A stretch of 64,000 nucleotides of DNA from Chryseobacterium formosense (GTDB taxonomy: Bacteria > Bacteroidota > Bacteroidia > Flavobacteriales > Weeksellaceae), in the NCBI RefSeq assembly GCF_900116415.1, contig NZ_FPAP01000001.1, positions 682,001-746,000 of the forward strand, written 5' to 3'. A program made the position numbers and the translations under genes. Of the stretch, positions 16,670 to 26,141 are shown one piece after another. Each line of letters opens with the position of its first letter. Position 1 is the first letter of the stretch. The notes below the pieces were generated by a model. That model searched no databases, was not told where the DNA came from, and worked only from the letters and a program-made list of their open reading frames with translations.

Positions 16670-19483
16670 ATGGACAGATTTTCATTCCTAAACGCAGCTC
16701 ATTCTCAGTTAATTGAGGATTTATACCAACAATACTTAAAATTCCCGGACTCTTTAGAACCATCATGGAAGGCCTTTTTTCAAGGTTTTGATTTTGCATT
16801 GGAGAACTATTCTGATGAAGAAGACATCCAGTACATTAAAAATTCGGGGAATTCTTCTCCTGCAGTTCAGCAGATTTCTCAGGCGGCTTCAAACGGTGAA
16901 GTTCCGGAGCATATCAAGAAGGAATTTAAGGTGGTAAATCTTATTGAAGCGTATAGGACGAGAGGTCATCTTTTCACAAAAACAAACCCTGTTCGTGAAA
17001 GAAGACACTACACTCCGACTTTAGATATCGAAAATTTCGGTCTTGATAAGTCAGATTTAAACACAAAATTCAACTGTGCCGTTGAAACAGGAATGAAAGG
17101 TCCTGCAACTTTACAGGAGTTAATTACACACTTAGAAAACATTTATTGTGATTCTATCGGTGTGGAATATATGCACATTAACAACGTTCAGGAAAAAGAT
17201 TTCATTAAGCAGTGGCTTCAGGTAAATGAAAACCATCCAAATCTTAATGCTAACGAAAAAACTGAAATTTTATTAAAATTAAATCAGGCGGTTGCATTTG
17301 AAAATTATCTTCACACAAAATTTGTTGGTCAGAAAAGATTTTCATTAGAGGGTGGTGAAACATTGATTCCAGCTTTGGATCAGTTAATTTCAAGATCTTC
17401 ACAGTTGGGAGTTGATGAGGTTGTTTTAGGAATGGCTCACAGAGGTAGATTGAATGTGTTGACAAATATTTTCGGTAAATCTTACAAACAGATTTTCTCA
17501 GAATTCGAAGGGAAAGAATTTGAAGAAGATGTATTTTCTGGTGACGTTAAATATCACTTAGGTTCGTCAAAAAAAATCAAGACGGCTTCTGGAGAAGAAG
17601 TTGCGATTAATTTAACGCCAAACCCATCTCACTTAGAAACAGTTGCAGCTTTGGTTGAAGGTATTTGCCGAGCGAAAGTTGATGATAAGTATAAAGATTA
17701 TTCTAAAGTTTTACCAATTATTATCCACGGTGATGGGGCAATTGCAGGACAAGGTATTGCATACGAAGTTGCTCAGATGATGACTTTGGAGGGGTACAAA
17801 ACTGGCGGGACAGTACATATCGTTGTAAATAATCAGGTTTCATTTACAACAAACTATATGGATGCAAGATCTTCTACCTATTGTACAGATGTTGCAAAAG
17901 TTACAGAGTCTCCCGTAATGCACGTCAATGCAGATGATGCAGAAGCTGTTGTTCATGCAATTCATTTCGCAGCTGATTTCAGAGCGAAGTTTGGTAAAGA
18001 TGTTTATATCGATTTGTTAGGTTATAGAAAATATGGCCACAACGAAGGAGATGAACCAAGATTTACACAGCCTAATTTATATAAATCAATTTCTAAGCAT
18101 CCGAATCCAAGAGAAATTTACAAAGATCTTTTGTTGAAAGACAGCGTTGTATCAAACGATTTGATCGCTAAAATGGAGGCGGATTTCAAAGCTCTTTTAG
18201 ATAAAGATTTTGATGCTTCTAAAGAAATTGAGAAAAACGTAATGGACGTTTTCATGGCAGATGACTGGACGAATTATCCGATTGGGAAAAGAGGCGCAGT
18301 TCAGGAAGCTGTTGATACAAAATATGACTTAGAGAAGTTGAAAGAATTGGCCATTAAAATGTCAACACTTCCGGCTGATAAAAAGTTTTTAAATAAAATT
18401 ACAAGACTCTTCGAAAACAGACTTAAAGCTATTGAAGGAAACTCATTAGATTGGGCTCTTGGAGAATGGTTGGCTTATGCTACACTTCTTGTTGAAGGTC
18501 ACAACGTAAGAATTTCTGGTGAAGATGTGGAAAGAGGAACGTTCTCTCACAGACATGCGGTGGTGAAAACTGAAGATACGGAAGAAGAATATGTACCATT
18601 GAGACAACTTTCTGAAAGCAGATTTGACGTTTTCAATTCTCACTTATCTGAATATGGAGTTCTTGGTTTCGATTATGGATATGCAATGGCTTCTCCTAAT
18701 ACTTTGACGATCTGGGAAGCTCAGTTCGGAGATTTCGTGAACGGTGCTCAGATTATCGTTGACCAATATTTAGCGGCTGCAGAAGAAAAATGGAAAATTC
18801 AGGACGGTTTGGTAATGTTGTTGCCTCATGGTTCAGAAGGTCAGGGTGCGGAACACTCTTCAGCAAGACTGGAAAGATTCTTAACACTTTGTGCTAATGA
18901 AAATATGGTTGTTGCAAATGTTACTTCTCCTGCCAACTATTTCCACTTACTGAGAAGACAGTTGAAATGGGCATTCAGAAAGCCGTTAATTGTGATGAGT
19001 CCGAAATCTTTGCTAAGACATCCAAAAGTGGTTTCTCCGCTTGAAGATTTCTCAAACAAAGGATTCCAGCCAATTTTAGATGATCCGACTGCAGATCCTG
19101 CAAAAGTTGAAAAATTAGTGCTTTGCTCAGGTAAATTATATTTCGAATTATTAGCTAAGAAAGAAGAATTAAATTGTGAGAATATTGCATTGGTAAGATT
19201 TGAGCAGTTATATCCGCTTCAGACTGATGCTATCGAAGCTATTTTTGCTAAATATTCAAACAGAAAATCAATCGTTTGGGCTCAGGAAGAACCAGAAAAC
19301 ATGGGAGCTTGGTCTTATATCCTGAGAAATTTCAGAGATACAGGAATTCAGGTTGTTTCTCCGGTACCAAGTGGTGCTCCGGCTCCGGGAAGTCACAAAA
19401 TGTTTGAGAAAAACCAAAATGCTGTTATCAATAGAGTTTTCGACAGAGACGATGCTCCGGTTAAAAGACCTGTAACAGCTTAA
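16670..19483 (+). CDS. sucA: 2-oxoglutarate dehydrogenase E1 component
   Basis: 937 residues. Thiamine-diphosphate-dependent decarboxylase of the TCA cycle. The N-terminus (FSFLNAAHSQLIEDLYQQY, LEPSWKAFFQGF) is the typical E1o start; RTRGHLFTKTNPV, MAHRGRLNVL and HGDGAIAGQGIAYEV (TPP/magnesium site) follow, and the C-terminus has GQGAEHSSARLERFL and the TPP-activating transketolase domains. It is followed 38 bases later by the E2 gene. The E3 (lpd) gene is not in the window. Confidence 0.97.
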   Translation: MDRFSFLNAAHSQLIEDLYQQYLKFPDSLEPSWKAFFQGFDFALENYSDEEDIQYIKNSGNSSPAVQQISQAASNGEVPEHIKKEFKVVNLIEAYRTRGHLFTKTNPVRERRHYTPTLDIENFGLDKSDLNTKFNCAVETGMKGPATLQELITHLENIYCDSIGVEYMHINNVQEKDFIKQWLQVNENHPNLNANEKTEILLKLNQAVAFENYLHTKFVGQKRFSLEGGETLIPALDQLISRSSQLGVDEVVLGMAHRGRLNVLTNIFGKSYKQIFSEFEGKEFEEDVFSGDVKYHLGSSKKIKTASGEEVAINLTPNPSHLETVAALVEGICRAKVDDKYKDYSKVLPIIIHGDGAIAGQGIAYEVAQMMTLEGYKTGGTVHIVVNNQVSFTTNYMDARSSTYCTDVAKVTESPVMHVNADDAEAVVHAIHFAADFRAKFGKDVYIDLLGYRKYGHNEGDEPRFTQPNLYKSISKHPNPREIYKDLLLKDSVVSNDLIAKMEADFKALLDKDFDASKEIEKNVMDVFMADDWTNYPIGKRGAVQEAVDTKYDLEKLKELAIKMSTLPADKKFLNKITRLFENRLKAIEGNSLDWALGEWLAYATLLVEGHNVRISGEDVERGTFSHRHAVVKTEDTEEEYVPLRQLSESRFDVFNSHLSEYGVLGFDYGYAMASPNTLTIWEAQFGDFVNGAQIIVDQYLAAAEEKWKIQDGLVMLLPHGSEGQGAEHSSARLERFLTLCANENMVVANVTSPANYFHLLRRQLKWAFRKPLIVMSPKSLLRHPKVVSPLEDFSNKGFQPILDDPTADPAKVEKLVLCSGKLYFELLAKKEELNCENIALVRFEQLYPLQTDAIEAIFAKYSNRKSIVWAQEEPENMGAWSYILRNFRDTGIQVVSPVPSGAPAPGSHKMFEKNQNAVINRVFDRDDAPVKRPVTA

Positions 19484-19521
19484 TTATAATAATATCCAAT
19501 TAAAAAAATAAAAAATACGAT

Positions 19522-20781
19522 ATGTCAATTTTAGAAATGAAAGTTCCTTCACCGGGAGAATCAATTACAGAAGTTGAAATTGCAACTTGGCTTGTAAAAG
19601 ATGGTGATTATGTAGAAAAAGATCAACCAATCGCTGAAGTAGATTCAGACAAGGCAACATTAGAATTACCTGCAGAGCAGAGTGGTGTAATCACTTTAAA
19701 AGCAGAAGAAGGTGATGTAGTACAAGTAGGACAAGTAGTTTGTTTAATCGATATGGATGCTGCAAAACCCGCGGGATCTGCTCCTGCTGCGGAAGCTCCA
19801 AAACAAGAAGAGGCTCCTAAAGCGGCTGAACCGGCTAAACAAGAAGCTCCAAAACCTGCAGCTCCTGTTGCAGCTGCTGCGACACAAACTTATGCAACAG
19901 GTACTCCGTCTCCTGCAGCGAAGAAAATTCTTGACGAAAAAGGGATCGATGCATCTCAAGTTTCAGGTTCCGGAAGAGATGGAAGAATTTCTAAATCTGA
20001 TGCTGAATTAGCGGCTGTTCCTGCATTAGGAGGAAGTCCTCTTTCTGCTACAGGCTCAAGATCTACTACAACAACTAAACTTTCAGTTCTTAGAAGAAAA
20101 ATTGCTCAGAGATTAGTTTCAGTAAAGAATGAAACAGCAATGTTAACGACTTTCAACGAAGTTGACATGTCTGAAATCTTTAGACTAAGAAAACAATATA
20201 AAGACGAATTTGCTCAAAAGCACGGAGTAGGACTTGGTTTCATGTCTTTCTTTACAAAAGCGGTTACAAGAGCATTACAAATGTATCCTGATGTAAATGC
20301 ATCAATCGACGGAGATTTTAAAGTAAACTATGATTTCTGCGATATTTCAATTGCGGTTTCAGGTCCTAAAGGATTAATGGTTCCTGTATTGAGAAATGCT
20401 GAAAATATGTCTTTTTCAAGTGTTGAAGCAAACATCAAAGATTTGGCAATCAAAGTAAGAGACGGAAAAATCACAGTTGACGAAATGACGGGAGGTACTT
20501 TCACGATTACAAACGGTGGTACTTTCGGATCAATGATGTCTACACCGATTATCAACCCTCCTCAATCTGCAATTTTAGGTATGCACAACATTATCCAGAG
20601 ACCGGTTGCTGTTGACGGGCAGGTTGTCATTCGTCCGATGATGTACGTTGCGATGTCTTACGATCACAGAATTATCGATGGTAAAGAATCTGTAGGATTC
20701 CTTGTTGCGGTAAAAGAAGGTATTGATAATCCGGTAGAAATTCTATTAGGCGGAGACGAAAGAAAAGGTTTAGGATTATAA
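19522..20781 (+). CDS. sucB: 2-oxoglutarate dehydrogenase E2, dihydrolipoyllysine succinyltransferase
   Basis: 419 residues. Lipoyl domain at 1-78 with lipoyl Lys44 in [11 protein letters not shown]; a long Ala/Pro/Glu-rich linker at about 82-125; peripheral E1/E3-binding domain near 126-165 ([18 protein letters not shown]); catalytic domain to the end with SYDHRIIDG, whose His and Asp are the acyltransferase pair. Encoded 38 bases after sucA, so the two are co-expressed. A strong terminator follows. Confidence 0.96.
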   Translation: MSILEMKVPSPGESITEVEIATWLVKDGDYVEKDQPIAEVDSDKATLELPAEQSGVITLKAEEGDVVQVGQVVCLIDMDAAKPAGSAPAAEAPKQEEAPKAAEPAKQEAPKPAAPVAAAATQTYATGTPSPAAKKILDEKGIDASQVSGSGRDGRISKSDAELAAVPALGGSPLSATGSRSTTTTKLSVLRRKIAQRLVSVKNETAMLTTFNEVDMSEIFRLRKQYKDEFAQKHGVGLGFMSFFTKAVTRALQMYPDVNASIDGDFKVNYDFCDISIAVSGPKGLMVPVLRNAENMSFSSVEANIKDLAIKVRDGKITVDEMTGGTFTITNGGTFGSMMSTPIINPPQSAILGMHNIIQRPVAVDGQVVIRPMMYVAMSYDHRIIDGKESVGFLVAVKEGIDNPVEILLGGDERKGLGL

Positions 20782-20801
20782 TCCGTACTTTTTATTAAAT
20801 A

Positions 20802-20836
20802 ACAAACCCCGTCTCTCAAAAAAAGGCGGGGTTTTT
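20802..20836 (+). terminator. Terminator after sucB
   Basis: Arms AACCCCGTC and GGCGGGGTT (one G-T pair) with T5 downstream. Confidence 0.8.
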
Positions 20837-20857
20837 GTATTTATTGATTTAAATTGA

Positions 20858-21250
20858 ATGAAAATGTTCTCGAAAATTACTTCCAATATAAAGGTTTCGG
20901 TCGTCCCCGAATACGATAGCAAGAACAGTTATCCGTCAGAAAACCGTCACGTTTTTAAATATAATATTGTTATTGAAAATGATGCAGATTTCCCTATAAA
21001 AATCCTTAAAAGAAAATGGTTGATTTTTGATGTAGGTTTTGGATATACGGAAGTGGTAGGTGACGGAGTAATTGGCTTAACTCCCGATGTAGAGCCCGGC
21101 GATAATTTTGCTTACTTTTCAAATGTAATGCTTCGTTCCGGAGTAGGAAATATGAGTGGAAAATACCTTGTTGAAAACGCTCAGACCAAAGAAAGTTTCG
21201 AAATTGATATCCCTAAATTTAATCTCTTATCTGAAGTTTTAAGTAATTAA
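20858..21250 (+). CDS. apaG: ApaG family protein (FN3-like beta-sandwich)
   Basis: 130 residues, the full family length. Conserved pattern runs ITSNIKVSVVPEY, then RHVFKYNIVIEND, KRKWLIFD, VVGDGVIGLTPDVEPGDNF and NMSGKYLV, matching ApaG, once linked to Co2+/Mg2+ resistance in enterobacteria, molecular function unclear. A second start two codons later (20864) is possible. Standing alone after sucAB, behind a terminator; convergent with the exonuclease. Confidence 0.9.
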   Translation: MKMFSKITSNIKVSVVPEYDSKNSYPSENRHVFKYNIVIENDADFPIKILKRKWLIFDVGFGYTEVVGDGVIGLTPDVEPGDNFAYFSNVMLRSGVGNMSGKYLVENAQTKESFEIDIPKFNLLSEVLSN

Positions 21251-21280
21251 TTGGGCAAGCTTAAATAACATATTTTCAAA

Positions 21281-21311
21281 CATCTGTGAAAATCTGTGTG
21301 GTCTGTTAGAA
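21281..21311 (+). repeat. ATCTGTG-type word repeat, single copy between convergent genes
   Basis: Starts CATCTGTGAAAATCTGTG and continues with a degraded third word. It matches the two copies around the GxxExxY gene (53507-53537 reversed, 54017-54047) at most positions by eye. Confidence 0.6.
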
Positions 21312-21312
21312 A

Positions 21313-21867
21313 TTACAATATCTTAATTTTCTGCTTCATATAATCTGTAATTTCATCATTGCTTGTAAGAAACAATTTTTCGAAAGCTAAAAGTGCAATT
21401 TTTGCACAAACTTCGGCATCATCTCCTGCTCTGTGATGTTTAAACTGAATATCATGGTACTCTGCAAGATGTTTTAATCCATATTTAGGAAGATAATTCC
21501 ATGATTTTTTTGCCAGCTGAATGCTGCACAAATAATTTAATTTCGGAGCAAACATTCCGTAGAAATCAAGACAGCCCCGTAAAACACCTGCATCAAAACT
21601 TGCGTTATGGGCAATCATTAAAGTTCCGTACATCAATTCTTCAATTTCATACCATATTTCGTCAAAAGTAGGAGCGTCTTTTACATCACTCGGAAGAATG
21701 CCGTGTACATCAATATTTCTTTGATTGAAATAAGGAAAACTGGGAGGTTTTATGAGCCATGTTTTGGTTTCAACAATTTTAGAATCCTGTACAATACAAA
21801 CTCCGACTTCACAGGCTGAATGTCTCTCAAAGGTTGCAGTTTCAAAATCGATGGCGCAGAAATCCAT
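21313..21867 (-). CDS. DEDDh 3'-5' exonuclease (DnaQ-like)
   Basis: 184 residues. ExoI motif AIDFETA at 5-11 (Asp7, Glu9), ExoII HNASFDAGVL near 97-106, ExoIII HHRAGDDAEV near 144-153 with the histidine-aspartate pair typical of the DEDDh group. Related to polymerase III epsilon but stand-alone, without a polymerase-binding tail. Role could be DNA repair or RNA trimming. It precedes the glycosyltransferase gene's downstream end by 24 bases, so it may be the last gene of that minus-strand unit. Confidence 0.88.
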   Translation of the reverse strand: MDFCAIDFETATFERHSACEVGVCIVQDSKIVETKTWLIKPPSFPYFNQRNIDVHGILPSDVKDAPTFDEIWYEIEELMYGTLMIAHNASFDAGVLRGCLDFYGMFAPKLNYLCSIQLAKKSWNYLPKYGLKHLAEYHDIQFKHHRAGDDAEVCAKIALLAFEKLFLTSNDEITDYMKQKIKIL

Positions 21868-21891
21868 TTAATAGAGTGTGTTTGGTTTAAA

Positions 21892-22881
21892 TTAATTTTT
21901 ACCTCCTAAAAAATGCTTAAAAATAAGCCATTTTGTTTGGTAATAGTGGCTTTTTTGATGCTTTTGCCGGCGTTTCAGTGTTCCTGAAAGCTGAGCATAA
22001 AACCCGAAATGTCCTCTTGCTACTGCCCAAAGGTGTGAAAAACCGTTTTTATAAGCAAAGTAAAAGGAAGCAACACCATCTAAACACAATCTGAAAAATA
22101 TCAGCCAGATCAGTTTCGGAAAGGGTAAATTCTTCAACATCATCGAAAGATTATTTCGGATGTTTAAAAAAGTTTTCTGAGCACTTTGCTTGTTTAAAGT
22201 TCCACCTCCGACGTGATAAACTTCAGATTTTCCGGTGTAAAATACTTTCTTTCCTGAATTAATTAATCTCCAACAAAGATCAATCTCTTCCTGATGTGCA
22301 AAAAATCGTTCATCAAAACCATTCTGCTCCCAGAAATCATTAGATCTGATAAAAAAACAGCATCCTGAAGCCCAGAAAATTTCTGTTTCCTCATTGTACT
22401 GACCTTTATCTTCTTCCAAATCGTCAAAAATTCTTCCTCGACAATAAGGATAGCCCAAATTATCGATCAATCCGCCTGCAGCTCCTGCAAATTCAAAATA
22501 TTGTTTATTATTAAATGATAATATTTTAGGTTGAATAGCAGAAATCGCTGAATCTTTTTTAAATAAATTTAAAACCGGCTTAATCCAGTTTTCAGAAACT
22601 TCTACATCAGAATTCAGAAGACAGTAATATTCTGCGTTTATTTTTTTTAAACCTTCGTTATAACCGCCTGCAAAGCCATAATTTTTGTCGTTAATAATGA
22701 TTTTTACCGAAGGAAATTTCTGTTTTAAAAATTCAACCGAATCATCTGTTGAATGGTTATCAATGACATATATTTCAGCATCATCAGAAAACCGTACAAC
22801 ACCCGGAAGGAATTTCTGAAGCCAGTTTTTCCCGTTCCAGTTTAAGATAACTACGGCAAGATTTTTAGATTCTTCTCTCAT
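21892..22881 (-). CDS. Glycosyltransferase family 2 protein
   Basis: 329 residues. GT-A fold: LAVVILNWNGKNWLQKFLPG at 8-27, ENYGFAGGYNEGL-like region (here KNYGFAGGYNEGL), and the nucleotide-sugar DxD-like LLNSDVEVSENW near 90-101, then a galactofuranosyl/rhamnosyl-type region DLCWRL. The C-terminal 80 residues are basic and partly hydrophobic. Its ATG abuts the stop of the upstream acyltransferase gene without a gap, so the two are translated together, probably for surface polysaccharide or lipid A-linked sugar. Acceptor unknown. Confidence 0.85.
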   Translation of the reverse strand: MREESKNLAVVILNWNGKNWLQKFLPGVVRFSDDAEIYVIDNHSTDDSVEFLKQKFPSVKIIINDKNYGFAGGYNEGLKKINAEYYCLLNSDVEVSENWIKPVLNLFKKDSAISAIQPKILSFNNKQYFEFAGAAGGLIDNLGYPYCRGRIFDDLEEDKGQYNEETEIFWASGCCFFIRSNDFWEQNGFDERFFAHQEEIDLCWRLINSGKKVFYTGKSEVYHVGGGTLNKQSAQKTFLNIRNNLSMMLKNLPFPKLIWLIFFRLCLDGVASFYFAYKNGFSHLWAVARGHFGFYAQLSGTLKRRQKHQKSHYYQTKWLIFKHFLGGKN

Positions 22882-23757
22882 TTACTCTTCATACGTTTTA
22901 ATAGAATCCTGATACTTCCATTTTCTGTGCGACCAAAGATAATTGTCGGGATTTTTTCTGATGGTATTTTCAAGAAGATGATGGAATTTTTGTACCACTT
23001 CATTATTCACAAATTTTTCACCATCAGGATAGATTCTGTGATAATTTACCTGATAATACCCTCTTTTTACTTTTTTCATTTCGCAATAAATAAAGATAAG
23101 ATCCATTCGGGTAGCTAATTTGTCGTAACCAATGAAAGCTGGAGTTCTCTGGTTAAGAAATTTTAATCCGTAATTCACATGTGAAGAATGTGGCGTCTGA
23201 TCGGCAACAAACATATAGATAGATTCGCCGTCGTTTTGTTTTCTGAAAATATTTAAAATAACTTCATTAGCTTCAAGCGCTTCATTTCCGAACTTATTGC
23301 GGACTTTTTTCATCTGATCTTCCCAAAAACTGCTGTTTACCTTTCTATAAACAGGATATGAGTTTTTTTGAGGTGTAAGCGTTGCTAAAGCATTCATCCA
23401 TTCCCAATTGAAAACGTGTCCTGCCATTAAAATGATATTTTTACCTTCAGCTTTTGCTTCATGAAACAAATGCTGATTGATGTGTTGCATCCTTACACGT
23501 GATTCTGTTTCGGAAATGCTGAACGATTTCACCGTTTCTACCAGATAATCTGAAAAATTTAAATAGAATTTCTTTCTGATTTCTCTGATTTCCTCATCTG
23601 ATTTTTCAGGAAATGAATTCTTTAAATTCTTCGTAATGACTTTTTTTCGGTATCCGACGATGTAATGATTCAAAAAGAAGATAATATCTGAAAAAATGTA
23701 TAAGATTTTCAGCGGGAGCTTTGAAATTAAGTATAATATTTTTATCAGGAAATTCAT
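22882..23757 (-). CDS. Lysophospholipid/lipid A acyltransferase (LpxL/HtrB-like)
   Basis: 291 residues. One N-terminal hydrophobic stretch anchors the protein in the inner membrane (LKILYIFSDIIFFLNHYIVG). The acyltransferase catalytic HX4E is HVFNWE near 112-117 within GHVFNWEWMNAL, with a later VADQTPHSS patch that matches the family glycerol/acceptor motif. Adds a secondary acyl chain to lipid A in characterised relatives. Immediately upstream of the GT2 gene. Which acyl position it serves cannot be told. Confidence 0.85.
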   Translation of the reverse strand: MNFLIKILYLISKLPLKILYIFSDIIFFLNHYIVGYRKKVITKNLKNSFPEKSDEEIREIRKKFYLNFSDYLVETVKSFSISETESRVRMQHINQHLFHEAKAEGKNIILMAGHVFNWEWMNALATLTPQKNSYPVYRKVNSSFWEDQMKKVRNKFGNEALEANEVILNIFRKQNDGESIYMFVADQTPHSSHVNYGLKFLNQRTPAFIGYDKLATRMDLIFIYCEMKKVKRGYYQVNYHRIYPDGEKFVNNEVVQKFHHLLENTIRKNPDNYLWSHRKWKYQDSIKTYEE

Positions 23758-23765
23758 AAAACAGG

Positions 23766-23773
23766 CAAATTTA
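23766..23773 (-). promoter_or_regulatory. Likely -7 box for the acyltransferase/GT2 operon
   Basis: On the minus strand TAAATTTG lies 8 bases ahead of the ATG, implying a very short leader. No clear -33 TTG. Confidence 0.4.
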
Positions 23774-23794
23774 CGGATAATAAAATTATGGTTC

Positions 23795-23802
23795 TATTTT
23801 TG
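23795..23802 (+). promoter_or_regulatory. Likely -7 box for the thioredoxin-like gene
   Basis: TATTTTTG fits TAnnTTTG, 34 bases ahead of the ATG at 23837. Confidence 0.4.
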
Positions 23803-23836
23803 CTTGTAAATACTATTATTTTTTTATTTTTATGTT

Positions 23837-24409
23837 ATGAAAAAATTGATAGTTACAGCTTTTATAGGAATTGGTTTTCTCGGATTTTCTCAGGATCTGA
23901 AGAGTGAATCAAATGTAAGGGAAAAGGATAAAACTTTGTTGGTAAAAACCGATCATGCAGAGCTGGAAGCAAAAAAGAAAGCAGCTGAAGAAAAAGCAAA
24001 GCTGCCTAAACCTTATGATCCTAAAGCGGATGCAGAAAAAGATATTCAGGCTTTAATTGGAAAAGCAAAAAAAGAAAATAAGAATATCATAATTCAGGCA
24101 GGTGGGAACTGGTGTATCTGGTGTTTGAGATTCAATCAGTATGTACAAACAACACCCGAGTTGAAGAATATTGTTGATAAAAACTATGAATATTATCATC
24201 TGAACTATTCGCCGGATAATAAGAACGAAAAAACTTTTGCAAAATACGGTAATCCGGGTGAAAAGTTTGGGTATCCGGTTTTCATCATCTTAGATAAGAA
24301 CGGAAAAACACTCCATATCCAGCAGAGTGATGTTTTGGAAGAAGGAAAAGGATACAGCTTAGAAAAAGTAAAAGAGTTTTTCAACAAATGGACTCCAACG
24401 AAATCTTAA
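23837..24409 (+). CDS. Exported thioredoxin-like disulfide protein
   Basis: 190 residues. Signal peptide at 1-19 (ends GFLGFSQ), a lysine/alanine-rich segment at 40-65, then a thioredoxin fold with the redox pair Cys93-x-x-Cys96 in NWCIWCLRF and a cis-Pro region FGYPVFIILDKNG. Predicted to act in the periplasm as a DsbD/DipZ-like or thiol-disulfide helper. Monocistronic, with its own promoter box and terminator. Confidence 0.85.
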   Translation: MKKLIVTAFIGIGFLGFSQDLKSESNVREKDKTLLVKTDHAELEAKKKAAEEKAKLPKPYDPKADAEKDIQALIGKAKKENKNIIIQAGGNWCIWCLRFNQYVQTTPELKNIVDKNYEYYHLNYSPDNKNEKTFAKYGNPGEKFGYPVFIILDKNGKTLHIQQSDVLEEGKGYSLEKVKEFFNKWTPTKS

Positions 24410-24442
24410 AAAATTAACCGGGAATTTTCTCCCGGTTTTTTA
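24410..24442. terminator. Bidirectional terminator
   Basis: Arms AACCGGGA and TCCCGGTT with A-runs before and T-runs after; serves the thioredoxin gene (+) and the aldehyde dehydrogenase gene (-), whose stop codon begins at 24444. Confidence 0.85.
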
Positions 24443-24443
24443 T

Positions 24444-25805
24444 TTACAGAAATCTTTTGATCCAACTTAATTTTTTCTCAGAATAGGGTGGATATTTAAT
24501 ATTTGGTTCGCCCCAGGTTGCTTTTTCCAGAACGGCTTTTTGATGAGAAAATGTTTCAAAACCAAATTTACCGTGATAATTACCGATTCCTGAATTTCCG
24601 ACTCCGCCAAACGGAAGGTTTTCATTTCCTAAATGCATCATGACGTCATTGATGCAACCTCCGCCAAATGAAAGTTTATTTTTGAACATTTCCTTCTCTT
24701 CGGAATTTTGGGTGAATAAATAAGCCGCTAAAGGCTTTTCGTGTTCTAAAATTTCATTTAAAACAAGATTGAAATTGGTAAACGAAATAACTGGCAAAAT
24801 GGGTCCGAAAATTTCATCCTGCATCACGTCATCATTCCAATTGACATTCGTTAAAATTGTGGGTTCGATGTATAATTTTTCCTGATCTGAATTTCCTCCA
24901 AAGTAAATTTTATCTTTATTGATAAGCTTAGTAAGCCTTTCGAAATTCTTTGAATTGATAATTCTTGTATAATTTTCAGAATTTATTTCATATTTAAATT
25001 CCTGAATATATTTTCTAAGCATCTCTAAAAACTGTTCCTGGACAGATTCTTCTACCAATAAATAATCGGGAGCCACACAGGTTTGTCCGGCATTTAAAAA
25101 TTTTCCCCAGACAATTCTTTTGGCGGCAACTTCAAGATTAGCTTCCTTGGTAATAATTGCCGGAGATTTTCCGCCTAATTCTAAAGTGACGGGTGTTAAA
25201 TTTTTTGCCGCAGCTTCGTATATGATTTTCCCGACTTTTGTACTTCCTGTAAAAAATATTTTGTCGAATTTTAGTTTTAAAAGTTCGGTTGTTTCATTAA
25301 TTCCGCCTTCATAAGCATATAAATATTCCGAAGGAAAGTTTTCATTGATGATTTTTACCATTGCTTTCATTGTATTTTCAGCGATTTCGCTTGGTTTTAC
25401 AATGCAGCAATTTCCAGCAGCTAAAGCTGCTACAATAGGGGAGAGCGACAGTTGATAAGGGTAATTCCACGCTCCGATAATGAGAATATTTCCTAAAGGT
25501 TCAGAACAGATTCTGCTCTTTCCGATTTGATTAATAATGTTGGTACGTACTTTTTTAGGTTTTGAAAGCGATTTTAAATTGTTCAGATAATATTTAATAT
25601 CATTTAATATAAAGGAAATTTCGGTGGTGAAAGTATCAAATTTAGACTTACCAAAGTCTTTCTCAATAGCTTCATAGAGAAGATTCTCATTCTGAAGAAT
25701 AACATCCCGAAGTTTTTCGAGATACATCTTTCTGAATCTGAGATTTTTTGTCTGCTGCGTTTTAAAAAACTCTTTCTGCTTCGATACGATTTCCTGAATT
25801 TCCAT
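24444..25805 (-). CDS. NAD(P)-dependent aldehyde dehydrogenase (class III type)
   Basis: 453 residues from the ATG at 25805; the longer reading to 25931 adds a basic, non-conserved leader that overlaps no promoter and was rejected. Cofactor region GAWNYPYQLSL at 111-121 and FTGSTKVGK at 185-193; Glu209 in LELGGKSPA; nucleophile Cys243 in NAGQTCVAPDYLL. The C-terminus is basic and hydrophobic (EKKLSWIKRFL), as in membrane-associated class III enzymes that oxidise fatty aldehydes. Monocistronic. Confidence 0.93.
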   Translation of the reverse strand: MEIQEIVSKQKEFFKTQQTKNLRFRKMYLEKLRDVILQNENLLYEAIEKDFGKSKFDTFTTEISFILNDIKYYLNNLKSLSKPKKVRTNIINQIGKSRICSEPLGNILIIGAWNYPYQLSLSPIVAALAAGNCCIVKPSEIAENTMKAMVKIINENFPSEYLYAYEGGINETTELLKLKFDKIFFTGSTKVGKIIYEAAAKNLTPVTLELGGKSPAIITKEANLEVAAKRIVWGKFLNAGQTCVAPDYLLVEESVQEQFLEMLRKYIQEFKYEINSENYTRIINSKNFERLTKLINKDKIYFGGNSDQEKLYIEPTILTNVNWNDDVMQDEIFGPILPVISFTNFNLVLNEILEHEKPLAAYLFTQNSEEKEMFKNKLSFGGGCINDVMMHLGNENLPFGGVGNSGIGNYHGKFGFETFSHQKAVLEKATWGEPNIKYPPYSEKKLSWIKRFL

Positions 25806-25916
25806 AAACTGAATTTCCTGATTTATAGCAAATTTTCTGCCTTTTATTCTTTTATAAGTAATATTTACCGTTAGTTTGAAATTGAAAGACAATGTTTGTT
25901 TTAAATTCTTATTATG

Positions 25917-26040
25917 AATAGCGGGCTGCAATCATAGCCCCGATCGCAGCAATTGTTTGAGCTCATTTTTTGTTTTCGGCGGCGGCAAAGCCGCCGCCGA
26001 AAACAAAAAATAGCGAGTGCGGAGAGCGGGAAATAGCTTC
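25917..26040. repeat. Intergenic repeat element with a perfect 21-bp hairpin
   Basis: Arms at 25966-25986 and 25990-26010 are exact complements with an AAA loop. Each arm is a GGC-rich core flanked by T/A runs. Outside the hairpin are GCAATCATAGCCCCGATCGC and TAGCGAGTGCGGAGAGCGGG, which from memory resemble a repeat scattered between genes in Chryseobacterium and relatives. It fills most of the 336-base gap between the aldehyde dehydrogenase and rplI. No gene is visible in it. Confidence 0.7.
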
Positions 26041-26085
26041 TAAAATCAAACAACTTCAATATATGCTTGTTGTAATGATATAAAA

Positions 26086-26118
26086 GAAAAACCACTTCGA
26101 TTGAAGTGGTTTTATATC
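26086..26118 (-). terminator. Terminator after rplI
   Basis: Arms AAAACCACTTC and GAAGTGGTTTT with a short loop, followed on the minus strand by a T-rich stretch. Confidence 0.75.
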
Positions 26119-26141
26119 TTGAGAAAATCTCGTCTTTTTGA

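Noticed and set aside
25806..25931. 42-residue N-terminal extension of the aldehyde dehydrogenase
   Set aside because: Not conserved in the family; ATG 25805 gives a normal start.
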